Shown one piece after another: positions 19,965 through 29,731 of a DNA stretch of 64,000 nucleotides (position 1 is the first letter of the stretch; every line of letters begins with the position of its first letter). Source of the stretch: an uncultured Pelagibacteraceae bacterium (GTDB taxonomy: Bacteria; Pseudomonadota; Alphaproteobacteria; Pelagibacterales; Pelagibacteraceae); assembly GCA_902623305.1 (NCBI GenBank), contig CACNTB010000004.1:1-64000 (forward strand), written 5' to 3'. The position numbers and the translations under genes are program-made. The notes under the pieces are model-generated. The model was not told where the DNA came from. It did not search any database and saw only the letters and a program-made list of their open reading frames with translations.

Positions 19965-22675
19965 ATAAACAACAAATAAATCTGCCAAAAACAGCTTTTT
20001 CTATGAAAGCTAATTTACCAATAAGAGAACCTGAAATTCTAGATTATTGGAAAGAAATAAATCTTTACGAGCAAATAAGAGTCTCAAGCAAAGGAAAAGA
20101 AAAATTCGTTCTCCACGACGGTCCTCCTTATGCAAATGGCAATATTCATATGGGCACTGCACTTAATAAGATTTTAAAAGATATTATTGTAAAATTTCAT
20201 CAAATGGATGGAAAAGACAGTATTTATGTGCCTGGATGGGATTGTCATGGCTTACCCATTGAATGGAAAATTGAAGAACAATACAAAAAAAATAAAAAAA
20301 ATAAAAACGAAGTTCCTATAATTGAATTTAGAAAAGAGTGTAGATCGTTCGCAGAAAAGTGGATTGAAGTTCATAAATCTCAATTTAAACGCTTAGGAGT
20401 TGTAGGAGATTGGGAAAATTATTATTCAACAATGAGTTTTGATGCTGAGGCTCAAATAGTTAGAGAACTAGGAAAATTTTTAAAAGAAGGAAGTTTGTAC
20501 AGAGGGTTTAAACCAGTGCTATGGTCGACTGTCGAAAAAACTGCTCTTGCAGATGCTGAAGTAGAATATCAAGATCATAAATCAGATACAATTTATACAT
20601 CTTTCAAAATAAAGTCTTCAGATTTAAAGATATTAAATGATTGCGAGATTATCATTTGGACAACGACACCCTGGACAATACCAGCAAACAAAGCTTTAGC
20701 TTTTAATAAGTCTCTTGATTATGTCATATTGGAAATAAATGATGACAGTGATTTTAATAATAGAAAAATTGTTATTGCCGAAGCTTTACAAGATTCAGTG
20801 ATTAAAGAGTGTGAAATAAAAAATTATAAAAAAATTCATACATTTAAAGGTAAAGAATTTTATAACACAATTTGTAGCCATCCATTTTTAAAACTTGGTT
20901 TTGATCACAATATTCCAATGTTAGAAGCAAGATTTGTTACAACTGAACAAGGAACAGGCATTGTTCATTGTGCACCAAGTCACGGACCTGATGATTTTAA
21001 TTTATGTTTGAATAATGGAATTAAAGCAATCGAAACAGTCGATGGGGATGGAAAATATACTCGTAATGTTAAATTATTTGAAGGGATTCATATATTTAAA
21101 GCAAATCCTATTGTAATTGAAAAACTAAAAGAGCAAAAAAATTTATTATTTAATAGTAAGCTAGTTCACTCTTACCCTCATTCATGGAGATCAAAAGCTC
21201 CACTTGTGCATAGGGCTACTCCGCAATGGTTTATTTCAATGGAAAGTCATAAACTTAGGGATAAAGCACTAAAAGCTGTTGATGAAACAACTTTCTACCC
21301 AAGCAAAGGTAAAGAAAGATTAAAATCAATGATAGAAACAAGACCTGATTGGTGTGTTTCAAGACAAAGAGTTTGGGGAGTTCCTCTCCCAATTTTCATA
21401 AATAAAAATACAAAAGAAATTTTAGTTGATGATGAGGTTACTGAAAATATTGCCTCTATTTATGAAAAGGAAGGTTCAGATTGTTGGTTTTCAGATGATC
21501 CTCAAAAATTTTTAGGAAAGAAGTATAAAGCCGAGGATTTTGAAAAATTAAGTGATATCGTTGAGGTTTGGTTTGATAGTGGATCTACTCATTCATTTGT
21601 TTTAGAAAAAAGAGATGATTTAAAATGGCCAGCATCAATGTATTTAGAGGGGTCAGACCAACACAGAGGCTGGTTTCATTCATCATTATTACAATCTTGT
21701 GGAACTAGAGGAAGAGCACCATTTGAATCGATTTTATCTCACGGATTTGTTGTAGATGGCAAAGGTTTAAAAATGTCTAAATCTTTAGGAAATGTAATCG
21801 CTCCTGAGGATATTTTAAAAAAATATGGAGCTGATATTTTAAGAATATGGGTAGCATCATCAAATTATGCAGAAGATTTAAGAATAGATTATTCTATATT
21901 AGATCAACACGCGGACTCATATAGAAAAATTAGAAATACATTTAGATACTTGCTTGGAAATATCAATGATAATTTTGAAAATATAAATTTAGATAAGCTA
22001 AATTTGTCTGAACTACCTGAGTTAGAACAATTTATGTTAGATAAAATTTTTGTTATAAATGATAAATTTAAAAAATATTTTAAGAATTATGATTTTCATA
22101 ATTTATATAAGGAATTACTAAATTTCTGTACAGTTGATTTATCAGCTTTTTATTTTGATATTAGAAAAGATAATCTTTATTGCGATCCTAAAAACTCAAA
22201 AAAAAGAAAATCAACTATTATAATGCTTAATATAATTTTAAATTCACTATTAAAATGGTTTGCTCCTATTTTATCCTTCACAACTGAAGAAATTTTTAAA
22301 TTGTTATTTAAAAATCAAAAAAGTATTCATCTTGAAAAATTTTTAGAATTTCCTGAAAAATTTAGAAATGAAAAACTTAGTAATAAATGGAGTGAATTAA
22401 TAAAAATAAGAAATATATGTAATATAAGTATTGAAGAAAAAAGAGCTAGCAAAGAAATTGGATCAAGTTTGGAAGCAGATTTAAAAATACAATTAAATCA
22501 AAAATTAAAAAGTCTTACAGAAAATACAGATTTTTCTGAGCTATGTATCACTTCAAAAGCCGAAGTTAGTTTCAAGGATAATATTGAAATAATTGCAACT
22601 ACCAGTAAGGCAAAGGGAACCAAATGTCCAGTTTGTTGGAAAATAAATGAGGGTCCTTGTCCTAGGCATCCTTAA
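19961..22675 (+). CDS. ileS: Isoleucyl-tRNA synthetase
   Basis: This class I synthetase charges tRNA-Ile and has an editing domain. It has 904 aa. The HIGH-equivalent is GNIHMGTALNK, the editing domain includes TTPWTIPANKALAF and GTGIVHCAPSHGPDDF, and KGLKMSKSLGN is the KMSKS loop. The C-terminal zinc-finger remnant reads CPVCWKINEGPCPRHP, consistent with a bacterial IleRS. The start overlaps ribF (ATGA) and the stop shares a base with lspA (TAATG). Confidence 0.98.
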   Translation: MNKQQINLPKTAFSMKANLPIREPEILDYWKEINLYEQIRVSSKGKEKFVLHDGPPYANGNIHMGTALNKILKDIIVKFHQMDGKDSIYVPGWDCHGLPIEWKIEEQYKKNKKNKNEVPIIEFRKECRSFAEKWIEVHKSQFKRLGVVGDWENYYSTMSFDAEAQIVRELGKFLKEGSLYRGFKPVLWSTVEKTALADAEVEYQDHKSDTIYTSFKIKSSDLKILNDCEIIIWTTTPWTIPANKALAFNKSLDYVILEINDDSDFNNRKIVIAEALQDSVIKECEIKNYKKIHTFKGKEFYNTICSHPFLKLGFDHNIPMLEARFVTTEQGTGIVHCAPSHGPDDFNLCLNNGIKAIETVDGDGKYTRNVKLFEGIHIFKANPIVIEKLKEQKNLLFNSKLVHSYPHSWRSKAPLVHRATPQWFISMESHKLRDKALKAVDETTFYPSKGKERLKSMIETRPDWCVSRQRVWGVPLPIFINKNTKEILVDDEVTENIASIYEKEGSDCWFSDDPQKFLGKKYKAEDFEKLSDIVEVWFDSGSTHSFVLEKRDDLKWPASMYLEGSDQHRGWFHSSLLQSCGTRGRAPFESILSHGFVVDGKGLKMSKSLGNVIAPEDILKKYGADILRIWVASSNYAEDLRIDYSILDQHADSYRKIRNTFRYLLGNINDNFENINLDKLNLSELPELEQFMLDKIFVINDKFKKYFKNYDFHNLYKELLNFCTVDLSAFYFDIRKDNLYCDPKNSKKRKSTIIMLNIILNSLLKWFAPILSFTTEEIFKLLFKNQKSIHLEKFLEFPEKFRNEKLSNKWSELIKIRNICNISIEEKRASKEIGSSLEADLKIQLNQKLKSLTENTDFSELCITSKAEVSFKDNIEIIATTSKAKGTKCPVCWKINEGPCPRHP

Positions 22676-23169
22676 TGATTTTAAAAAATTTAAATAAGAG
22701 TTTGCTAATAAATATATCATTAATTTTTTTAATTTTCTTACTTGATAGAATTTCAAAAGTTTATGTGATTAATTTAAGTTCAGATTACGATAAACTAAAT
22801 TTAAAAATTACATCCTTTTTAAATATTAACTTAATTTGGAATGAAGGTATTGCTTTTGGCTTGCTGTCCTTTGGTGAAAAAACTTATTATAATATGATAT
22901 CTATTTTAATTTTTTTAATTATTTTATATATACTATTTCATTGTTATAGAGAGCAAGGAATAAGTAAATATTTCTATATTTTAATTGCAGGTGGAGCTAT
23001 TGGAAATTTTTTTGATAGGATAGTTTACAAATCTGTGCCTGATTTTATTGATCTTCATTATAAAGAATTTAATTGGTTTATATTCAACATAGCTGATATA
23101 TTTATTTCAATTGGAATTTTTTTTCTTATTATGAACGAAATAATTCTAAATAAAAAATCAAATGGATAA
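22675..23169 (+). CDS. lspA: Lipoprotein signal peptidase (signal peptidase II)
   Basis: This inner-membrane aspartyl protease removes signal peptides from diacylated prolipoproteins. It has 164 aa with four TM helices. NLIWNEGIAFGLLS is the conserved N-x-G-x-A/S-F region. GGAIGNFFDRIVYKSVPDFIDLHY carries the first catalytic Asp and FNIADIFIS the second. ileS-lspA is a common gene order. The next gene encodes a lipoprotein substrate and overlaps lspA by 8 nt. Confidence 0.97.
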   Translation: MILKNLNKSLLINISLIFLIFLLDRISKVYVINLSSDYDKLNLKITSFLNINLIWNEGIAFGLLSFGEKTYYNMISILIFLIILYILFHCYREQGISKYFYILIAGGAIGNFFDRIVYKSVPDFIDLHYKEFNWFIFNIADIFISIGIFFLIMNEIILNKKSNG

Positions 23170-23479
23170 ATTTAAGTTTTTTATTGTTGTTATTATCTTT
23201 TTAACAGGATGTTCCGATGCTAGAGAGGGCCTAAAAAGTAAAAAACTTGATACAGGAGAAGAATTTTTAATAAATAAAAAAAATCCTTTAGTAGTTCCAC
23301 CAGATTTTGAGGAGTTGCCAATTCCAAAAGCAAATAAAAATAATTCTGATTATGAAGAAAATTCTGAAAAAAATCTAAAGAAAATTTTAGATATCAATGA
23401 CGAAAATAATTCATCAAGCTCAGATAGTATAAAGAAAACATCTGATCTAGAAGAATCTATTTTAGAAAAAATTAATTAG
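23162..23479 (+). CDS. Small lipoprotein, DUF3035 / BamF-like
   Basis: This 105-aa protein has a lipoprotein signal, FFIVVIIFLTGCSDA, with Cys18 as the lipidated residue. The following NPLVVPPDFEELPIPK stretch is the hallmark of DUF3035, the alphaproteobacterial BamF lipoprotein of the outer-membrane beta-barrel assembly machine. The C-terminus is a low-complexity Ser/Asp/Asn tail. It is embedded right after lspA, the peptidase that would process it, and 10 nt before pgi. The BamF role is taken from Caulobacter and inferred here. Confidence 0.78.
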   Translation: MDKFKFFIVVIIFLTGCSDAREGLKSKKLDTGEEFLINKKNPLVVPPDFEELPIPKANKNNSDYEENSEKNLKKILDINDENNSSSSDSIKKTSDLEESILEKIN

Positions 23480-23489
23480 GTTTAAAAAA

Positions 23490-24647
23490 GTGAATAAAAT
23501 TAAATATCAAGGTTTTGGGATAAAAAAAAAATTTAAATTTTTATCAAGCGAGTTAAAAAAAATTTTAAGAGATGAAAATGAAATTATTAGCTCTTTAAAA
23601 AAAAATTATAAGTATAGTTATTCAAAAAGATTAATTAAAAAACTTAAAAATTATAAAATATTTCAAATAGTTGGTATGGGTGGCTCAATTCTGGGCGCGA
23701 AAGCTATTTATGATTTTTTAAGAAAAAAAATAAATAAGAAAATAATTTTTTTTGACGATTTGGAAGAAAATTTAGAAAATAAATTAAATGCTAAAAAAGT
23801 ATTAAATATAATTATTTCTAAAAGTGGAAATACTTTAGAGACTATTTCAAACACTAACTTACTTCTTAATAATAAAAGTAAAAATTTATTTATAACTGAA
23901 AAAAGTAATAACTCATTGAGAAATTTAGCTGTAAAATTAAAAGCCGATATCATAGATCATAATAACTATATAGGTGGTAGATATTCAGTCCTGTCTGAAG
24001 TAGGAATGATCCCATCAGAATTAATTGGTTTGAGTGAAAATAAATTTAAACAATATAATAATTTAATTAAAAAAAAGAGTTTTGTTAATAATTTGTTAGA
24101 TAGTGTTGCTAGCACTTTACATTTATATAAAAAAGGAAGATCTAATTCAGTTATTTTGAATTATGATTCTTATTCTGAAAATTTATTCAGATGGTATCAA
24201 CAACTTATTGCAGAAAGTTTAGGAAAAAAATCTAATGGTATATTGCCTATAATATCAAATGTTCCAAAAGATAATCATAGTACAATGCAACTTTACTTAG
24301 ATGGAAAAAAAAATAATTTTTTTACATTTTTTTTTGTGCATGAAAAAAATTCAAAAAAAATTTTAAAAAAAAATTTACCTAATACCTTTAGTTTTTTGAA
24401 TACAAAGAGAATAAATGCAATTAAATTTGCTCAAAAAAAAGCAACTAAAAAAGTTTTTCTCCAAAAAAAAATACCTTTTAGAAGTTTTGAAGTTTTTAGA
24501 CGAAATGAAGAAGTATTAGGTGAGTTATTCACCTTTTTTATTTTAGAAACAATACTTTTAGGCAAGGCATTAAATGTAAATCCATATGATCAGCCTGCAG
24601 TTGAATTAATCAAAAAACAAACAAAGTTTTATTTATTAAAAAAATAA
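23490..24647 (+). CDS. pgi: Glucose-6-phosphate isomerase (short form)
   Basis: This enzyme interconverts glucose 6-phosphate and fructose 6-phosphate. It has 385 aa, much shorter than the ~550 aa E. coli form, though the catalytic core is intact: GMGGSILGAKA, IISKSGNTLET (phosphate loop), QQLIAESLGKKS with the catalytic Glu, DNHSTMQLYLDG with the His, and QPAVELIKKQTKFY with the C-terminal Lys. The start codon is GTG with a purine-only leader (AAAAAA). The gene is Lys/Asn-rich and ends overlapping convergent rsmD by 19 nt. Confidence 0.93.
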   Translation: MNKIKYQGFGIKKKFKFLSSELKKILRDENEIISSLKKNYKYSYSKRLIKKLKNYKIFQIVGMGGSILGAKAIYDFLRKKINKKIIFFDDLEENLENKLNAKKVLNIIISKSGNTLETISNTNLLLNNKSKNLFITEKSNNSLRNLAVKLKADIIDHNNYIGGRYSVLSEVGMIPSELIGLSENKFKQYNNLIKKKSFVNNLLDSVASTLHLYKKGRSNSVILNYDSYSENLFRWYQQLIAESLGKKSNGILPIISNVPKDNHSTMQLYLDGKKNNFFTFFFVHEKNSKKILKKNLPNTFSFLNTKRINAIKFAQKKATKKVFLQKKIPFRSFEVFRRNEEVLGELFTFFILETILLGKALNVNPYDQPAVELIKKQTKFYLLKK

Positions 24648-25198
24648 TTACCAAAAATAATTTTGGAATTACCATAAAATCTTTCATCTATAAGATTAAA
24701 ACTCTTTGGTAAAATTTCTTTTTCATTTTTATGTCTGTGAATAATTATAAATCCGTTTTCTACTAATAAATTTTTATTTAAAATGTGATCAACTAGATCT
24801 TTAATTTTTTTTTTAAATGGTGGATCTAAGTATATTAAATTGAATTTTTTATTTTCTAAATCTTTCAAATCATATGTAAAGATATCTTTTTCAATAATTT
24901 TTGTTTTATTTTTAAAATTACAATGATCAATATTTTTTTTTAAAATTTTTAATGCTTTATTATAATTTTCTACAAACGTTACATAGGTACTTCCTCTTGA
25001 CAAACACTCTAATCCAAACGACCCTACACCTGAAAACAAATCCAAAACCCGAGTATTTTCAATATTAAATTCAAATTTATTTGAGTGTTTAATTAAATTA
25101 AATATCGACTCTTTTACAATATCTTTTAGAGGTCTAGTTAAAATATCGTTGGGTTTAAATAATTTTTTACCTTTTATAGATCCTGAGATTATTCTCAT
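24629..25198 (-). CDS. rsmD: 16S rRNA (guanine966-N2)-methyltransferase
   Basis: This SAM-dependent methyltransferase modifies G966 of 16S rRNA. It has 189 aa, the typical length. The N-terminal MRIISGSIKGKKLFKP and TRPLKDIVKESIFNLI are diagnostic. VLDLFSGVGSFGLECLSRG is the SAM site and YLDPPFKKK the catalytic (N/D)PPF motif. It overlaps the end of purD by 4 nt, so it is the second gene of purD-rsmD, and its 3' end runs 19 nt into pgi from the opposite strand. Confidence 0.96.
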   Translation of the reverse strand: MRIISGSIKGKKLFKPNDILTRPLKDIVKESIFNLIKHSNKFEFNIENTRVLDLFSGVGSFGLECLSRGSTYVTFVENYNKALKILKKNIDHCNFKNKTKIIEKDIFTYDLKDLENKKFNLIYLDPPFKKKIKDLVDHILNKNLLVENGFIIIHRHKNEKEILPKSFNLIDERFYGNSKIIFGNYFFNK

Positions 25199-26460
25199 AT
25201 TTCAATAACTTTGTGACCAATATCTTTTCTAAAAAATCCATTTGACCAATTAAGGTGTTGAATAATTTTAAAGATCTTGTCTCTACTAGTTTTGAAGTCT
25301 TTTGATCTTATAACAAAATTTAAAACTCTCCCCCCGTTTGAAAAAATTTTGTTTGAATTTTCTTTTGTACCAGCATGAAAAATATATTCGTTATTTTTAA
25401 GGCTTATTTTATCTAAATTTTGAATTTCAATATTATTTTCAAAGTTATCGGGATAACCTTTTGAACATAATACAACACACATCGACTTATCATCATGCCA
25501 TTCAATATTTGTTGAATTTAAATTACTTGTTACACAGGAGTAAAAAATATCCAACAAATCACTTTTAAGTTTTGGTAAAATGGTTTGACATTCTGGATCT
25601 CCCATTCTTACATTATATTCAATTAGGTACGGTTGATTATCGATTATCATTAGTCCTGCATATAAAAATCCTACAAAATTAATATTTTGTTTTCTTAAAC
25701 CATACAATGTGGGATCAATGATTTTTCTTAAAATCTCATTATTTAATTTTTCATTTTCTAATCTAGAAGGTGAGTAAGCTCCCATACCACCAGTATTTGG
25801 GCCTTTATCACCTTCATATACTCGCTTATGATCCTGAGCAGTTCCAAATTGTTTGTAATGTTTACCATCAGAAATAATAAAAAAACTCATTTCTTCACCT
25901 ATTAAATATTCTTCAATTAAAATTTGATCAGCTTTTCCAAATTTTCCATTAAAAATTTCATTAACAGCTTTTGTTGCGTTTTTAAAATCTTCACAAATAT
26001 AGACTCCTTTACCGGCAGCTAAACCATCTGCTTTAACTACAATCGGATAATTACATGTTTTAAGAAATTTTTCAGAATCAATTAAATTTTTAAAAATTCC
26101 AAAATTTGCAGTTGGTATATTATATTCTTTACATAGATTTTTTGTAAATATTTTTGAGCCTTCTAATTGAGATGCTTTTTTGTTAGGACCAAAAACCTTG
26201 ATATTATTATTTGTCAAATAATCAACAATTCCATTTACTAAAGGTTTTTCTGGTCCAACAATTATTAGATCTAAAGAATTTTTTTTAATAAAATTTTTTA
26301 ACTCCTCAAAATTATTAATATCTATATTAACATTTTCAGCAACAATACCTGTTCCTGCATTACCTGGAAAACAATAAATTTTTTCAACTTTTTTTGATTT
26401 GTTTAATGAAAGACAAATTGCATGCTCTCGCCCTCCACTTCCAACTATTCCTATTTTCAT
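25195..26460 (-). CDS. purD: Phosphoribosylamine-glycine ligase (GAR synthetase)
   Basis: PurD joins glycine to 5-phosphoribosylamine in the second step of purine synthesis. It has 421 aa. MKIGIVGSGGREHAICLSL and VEKIYCFPGNAGTG start the N-domain. The ATP-grasp centre includes VVKADGLAAGKGVYIC and DHKRVYEGDKGPNTGGMGAYSP, and VRMGDPECQ lies in the metal site, all standard. It is divergent from the DUF2093 gene, with only about 21 nt between starts. Confidence 0.98.
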   Translation of the reverse strand: MKIGIVGSGGREHAICLSLNKSKKVEKIYCFPGNAGTGIVAENVNIDINNFEELKNFIKKNSLDLIIVGPEKPLVNGIVDYLTNNNIKVFGPNKKASQLEGSKIFTKNLCKEYNIPTANFGIFKNLIDSEKFLKTCNYPIVVKADGLAAGKGVYICEDFKNATKAVNEIFNGKFGKADQILIEEYLIGEEMSFFIISDGKHYKQFGTAQDHKRVYEGDKGPNTGGMGAYSPSRLENEKLNNEILRKIIDPTLYGLRKQNINFVGFLYAGLMIIDNQPYLIEYNVRMGDPECQTILPKLKSDLLDIFYSCVTSNLNSTNIEWHDDKSMCVVLCSKGYPDNFENNIEIQNLDKISLKNNEYIFHAGTKENSNKIFSNGGRVLNFVIRSKDFKTSRDKIFKIIQHLNWSNGFFRKDIGHKVIEI

Positions 26461-26481
26461 ATATTAATGTATAAACTAAAA

Positions 26482-26691
26482 ATGTATAAAAAATTAGCTA
26501 AATTAAAATTTTTTCCAAATAATTTTAAAATATTAGAGGAAGGTGATCATGTCATTTGCGCAATTTCTTCAAAAAAAATTGGTTTAGATAAATTAAATTA
26601 TTGGAGTGTTGAAGATCAGGAAGCATACTTTTCTTACAAGGAAGCATTTATAAAAAGGGATTTTAAAGAAAAAAACTCCAATAAAATATAG
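26482..26691 (+). CDS. DUF2093 protein
   Basis: This 69-aa protein belongs to a family largely confined to alphaproteobacteria. The core reads FKILEEGDHVICAISSKKIGL and LDKLNYWSVEDQEAY, matching the DUF2093 pattern of an extended strand with a Cys and the invariant YWSVExQEAY. I choose the ATG at 26482 (MYKKLAKLKFF). The ATG at 26467 adds five residues, and the track start lies inside purD. The function is unknown. Confidence 0.85.
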   Translation: MYKKLAKLKFFPNNFKILEEGDHVICAISSKKIGLDKLNYWSVEDQEAYFSYKEAFIKRDFKEKNSNKI

Positions 26692-27555
26692 TTATTTCCA
26701 CCTGTTGTGTGTCCAAATCCATTGTTTAGGGTTTTTTAAAATCATTAATTCTAAAATATTATTTAATTTTTTAGTAATACTATCTATTGTTTCCTCTTTC
26801 GAGAATTCAAGTGGGCTATATATCTTTAATTTAAATATTTCATCTTTGGTTCTCTCAATATATACAGGCACTATTTTTGCTTCAAATTTTTTTACGAATT
26901 GAGCGGGTATAGTGGTTGTTAAAGCTTCATCACTAAATAAAGGACACCGGATACCTTCCGAAACTCTTTGATCAATCATTAGTGCAACTGAGTTACCAGA
27001 TTTGAATTTTTTTAGAAGTTCTTTAGTTCCAGCTATGCCTTTTTTAATTTGATCTTTACAAATATATTTTTTTCTAATTTTTTCCATTAAAGGGTTTAAA
27101 TAACTATTATTTAAAGGTCTATACACGGCTGAAAGCTTAACTCCCGATTTTTCAATTTGCATTGCCATTAATTCAAAATTATTGAAATGTCCTGAAATAA
27201 AAATTACAGGTTTGGAATTAAGTCTTATATTTTCTAACACTTCTTTATTTTCGATTATAATATTTTTTACATAATCTGAATTATTTCTAAAATCCTTTAG
27301 AAATATATATTCTGCAAATATCTTTCCATAATTTCCCCACATTGAACTTAATATTTCTTTTCTTTGGTTTTCGTTAGATTTTGGCATTGCTTTCATTAAG
27401 TTCATATTTGATACATTTAAAGACCTAAATTTTGGACCAATTAATTTAAAAATAGAACTTGATAAAATTCTTGAAAATTTTAGACCTAATAATTTAAAAA
27501 TTATAAACAAAATTATTATTACTAAAAATTGAAATAGGTATTTTAAATTAGTCAT
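26692..27555 (-). CDS. lpxL: Lipid A late acyltransferase (LpxL/HtrB family)
   Basis: This inner-membrane enzyme transfers a secondary acyl chain to Kdo2-lipid IVA. It has 287 aa, with an N-terminal TM anchor (residues 5-28) and the catalytic HFNNFE (HX4E/D) near residue 122. SVALMIDQRVSEGIRCPLF and the C-terminal PKQWIWTHNRWK are family hallmarks. LpxL versus LpxM cannot be separated from this sequence. It overlaps lpxK by 8 nt and is last in the msbA-waaA-lpxK-lpxL series. Confidence 0.92.
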   Translation of the reverse strand: MTNLKYLFQFLVIIILFIIFKLLGLKFSRILSSSIFKLIGPKFRSLNVSNMNLMKAMPKSNENQRKEILSSMWGNYGKIFAEYIFLKDFRNNSDYVKNIIIENKEVLENIRLNSKPVIFISGHFNNFELMAMQIEKSGVKLSAVYRPLNNSYLNPLMEKIRKKYICKDQIKKGIAGTKELLKKFKSGNSVALMIDQRVSEGIRCPLFSDEALTTTIPAQFVKKFEAKIVPVYIERTKDEIFKLKIYSPLEFSKEETIDSITKKLNNILELMILKNPKQWIWTHNRWK

Positions 27556-28492
27556 TTAATTTTAATTTTATAAAATTAATTAATTTTTTTTCATTCAAAA
27601 ATTTTAATTTAACATCTAAAAACTTAATATTTTTTTGTTCAGATTTTGAAAGTTTTACATAATCTTTTTCAGTAGTAATTATTTTTAAATTCAATTTACT
27701 TGCTTGTGATTTAATATATTTAATATCTCTAGTACTATATTGATAATGATCAGGATATATTAAGTGTTTTTTAACATTAATTTTATTTTTAATTAATATT
27801 TCTTTAAAGCTTTGTGGATTTCCTACTCCCGAGAAAATTAGATACCTATTTTTCAGAGGAAATTCTTTAATATTAGCAGGAATGATTTCTGAAAAGAAAA
27901 CTTCTATATCTTTATTATACTTTTTTATTTGATTAACATACATTATGGATTTTTTTGTTTTACCTTTAATTAAAACAGCGTCATATTTTTTTAGACTCTC
28001 AAGTTTTTCTCTTAAAGGTCCAGAGGGTATTAATTTATTATTCCCTATCCATAAATTTTTATCAAAACACACAAAAGTTAGATTATAATTTATATTTTTA
28101 TCTTGAAGGCCATCATCAAAAATAATTATTTGTTTTCTTTTATTTTGTAATCTTTTAAGTATTTCAACTCTGTTATTTTCTAACACAACTTTTGATTTAT
28201 TTTTTAATAAAATTTGCTCATCTTTTTGTGACGAATAATATTTTTTTCCAATTATAACTTTATAATTTTTTTTTTTTAAAAGTTCGAAAAGTCTAATTGT
28301 TGAGGGTGTTTTTCCTGTTCCTCCCACGTATATATTTCCCACACATATAGTTTTTATTTTGTTAATTTTATTTATCTTTTTAAATCTTAACATATAGTTA
28401 TTTACTCTGATTGGGATTGTAAATATTTGTAAAAAAAAAGATAAAAGATTTGGCTTAGAATAATCCCAAAATTTTGGTTTTAAAAATTTCAT
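27548..28492 (-). CDS. lpxK: Tetraacyldisaccharide 4'-kinase
   Basis: LpxK phosphorylates the 4' position of the lipid A disaccharide at the inner membrane. It has 314 aa. The P-loop is GNIYVGGTGKTPSTIR, with the conserved PIRVNNYMLR region just ahead. IIIFDDGLQDKNI is the Walker B-like stretch, and LIYPDHYQYSTRDI and TTEKDYVKL follow in the expected order. It lies 3 nt after waaA and 8 nt into lpxL. Confidence 0.95.
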   Translation of the reverse strand: MKFLKPKFWDYSKPNLLSFFLQIFTIPIRVNNYMLRFKKINKINKIKTICVGNIYVGGTGKTPSTIRLFELLKKKNYKVIIGKKYYSSQKDEQILLKNKSKVVLENNRVEILKRLQNKRKQIIIFDDGLQDKNINYNLTFVCFDKNLWIGNNKLIPSGPLREKLESLKKYDAVLIKGKTKKSIMYVNQIKKYNKDIEVFFSEIIPANIKEFPLKNRYLIFSGVGNPQSFKEILIKNKINVKKHLIYPDHYQYSTRDIKYIKSQASKLNLKIITTEKDYVKLSKSEQKNIKFLDVKLKFLNEKKLINFIKLKLND

Positions 28493-28495
28493 TAT

Positions 28496-29731
28496 TTAGA
28501 TAGCCATTTCTCTATAGGTTCTGCTTAAAATTATTTTTCCAATTTTTTCAAGTTTTTTTTGTTTTTTTTTCGAATAATTTTTTTTTGTTAAAAGTTTATT
28601 TAATATCTTAACAGTATTATTATGGTTGGTGACTTGATTAGATATTTTATTTTTTTTAAGTAAATAGTAAATATCTCTAAAATTGTGTACATTTGGACCA
28701 TGCAAGATATTACATCCATACCTAGTTGCTTCCAGGGGGTTTTGACCTCCATGTTTAATTAGTGATCCTCCTAAAAAAACATTTGTACAATTGTTATAAA
28801 ATGATTTTGTTTTTCCAAATGAATTTACAATATAGATATCAGTTTTTTTATTAATTTTATTTTTCGGTTCGTGCAAATGAACATTTAAATTTAATTTCTG
28901 TAATTCTTCCTTTATCTTCTTTGCTCTATCAATATGCCTCGGAATTATAATTGTAAGAATATTTTTGTATTTCCTTTTTAGTTTTTTGTGCACGACACCA
29001 CAAAATTTTTCTTCAGTATCATGAGTGCTTGAAGCACACCATGTTTTTTTAGAATTAATAAATTTTATTAGATCTTTATTTAAATCCTCAATTTTATTTT
29101 CTGATTGTGAAAACTTCAGGTTACCAATAAACTTAATATTTTTTGCTCCCAACTTTTTTAAATATTTTACAGTTTCTTTGTTTGAAGAAAGACAATTTTC
29201 TATTTTATTAAAGATATTTTCTGAAAAATTTTTAAAAATCATCCAACGTAAGAAAGATTTTTTTGTTATTCTTGCATTTAATAATGTTATAGGAATTTTT
29301 CTTTTTTTCAGATTATAAATCATATTTGGCCATATTTCTGAGTCTATAAAAAAAGCAGATGATGGCCTCCAATAACTTAAAAATTTGTTTGTTAATAAAT
29401 AATTATCAATAGGAAAAAACTGATGAATAACTTTTTTATATTTTAGTTTTTTAATTATCGTAGAGGAACTTAAAGTATTAGATGTTACTAAAATTTGTTT
29501 AATATTTTTATCTTTCTCCAATTTTTCTAAAATTGGTAAAATACTTAATAATTCCCCTACACTTGCGCCATGAAACCAAATTAATTTACCACTTTTCTTT
29601 ATTTTTGAAAAAACACAAAATTTTTCTTTGAACCTTTTTGGATCCTCTTTTTTATTTATTAATCTGTAAATTATAATTAATGGTGACAATAAAATTATAA
29701 GATTAATTAATATCCTATAAATTACAAACAT
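28496..29731 (-). CDS. waaA: 3-deoxy-D-manno-octulosonic acid transferase
   Basis: WaaA is the GT30 enzyme that puts Kdo on lipid A at the inner membrane. It has 411 aa and an N-terminal signal-anchor. GKLIWFHGASVGELLS and FIDSEIWPNMIYNLK are the donor/acceptor loops, IPRHIDRAKKIKEEL lies in the C-terminal half, and GGSLIKHGGQNPLEATRYG is the nucleotide-sugar site. It overlaps the msbA stop by one base (TAATG). Confidence 0.95.
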   Translation of the reverse strand: MFVIYRILINLIILLSPLIIIYRLINKKEDPKRFKEKFCVFSKIKKSGKLIWFHGASVGELLSILPILEKLEKDKNIKQILVTSNTLSSSTIIKKLKYKKVIHQFFPIDNYLLTNKFLSYWRPSSAFFIDSEIWPNMIYNLKKRKIPITLLNARITKKSFLRWMIFKNFSENIFNKIENCLSSNKETVKYLKKLGAKNIKFIGNLKFSQSENKIEDLNKDLIKFINSKKTWCASSTHDTEEKFCGVVHKKLKRKYKNILTIIIPRHIDRAKKIKEELQKLNLNVHLHEPKNKINKKTDIYIVNSFGKTKSFYNNCTNVFLGGSLIKHGGQNPLEATRYGCNILHGPNVHNFRDIYYLLKKNKISNQVTNHNNTVKILNKLLTKKNYSKKKQKKLEKIGKIILSRTYREMAI

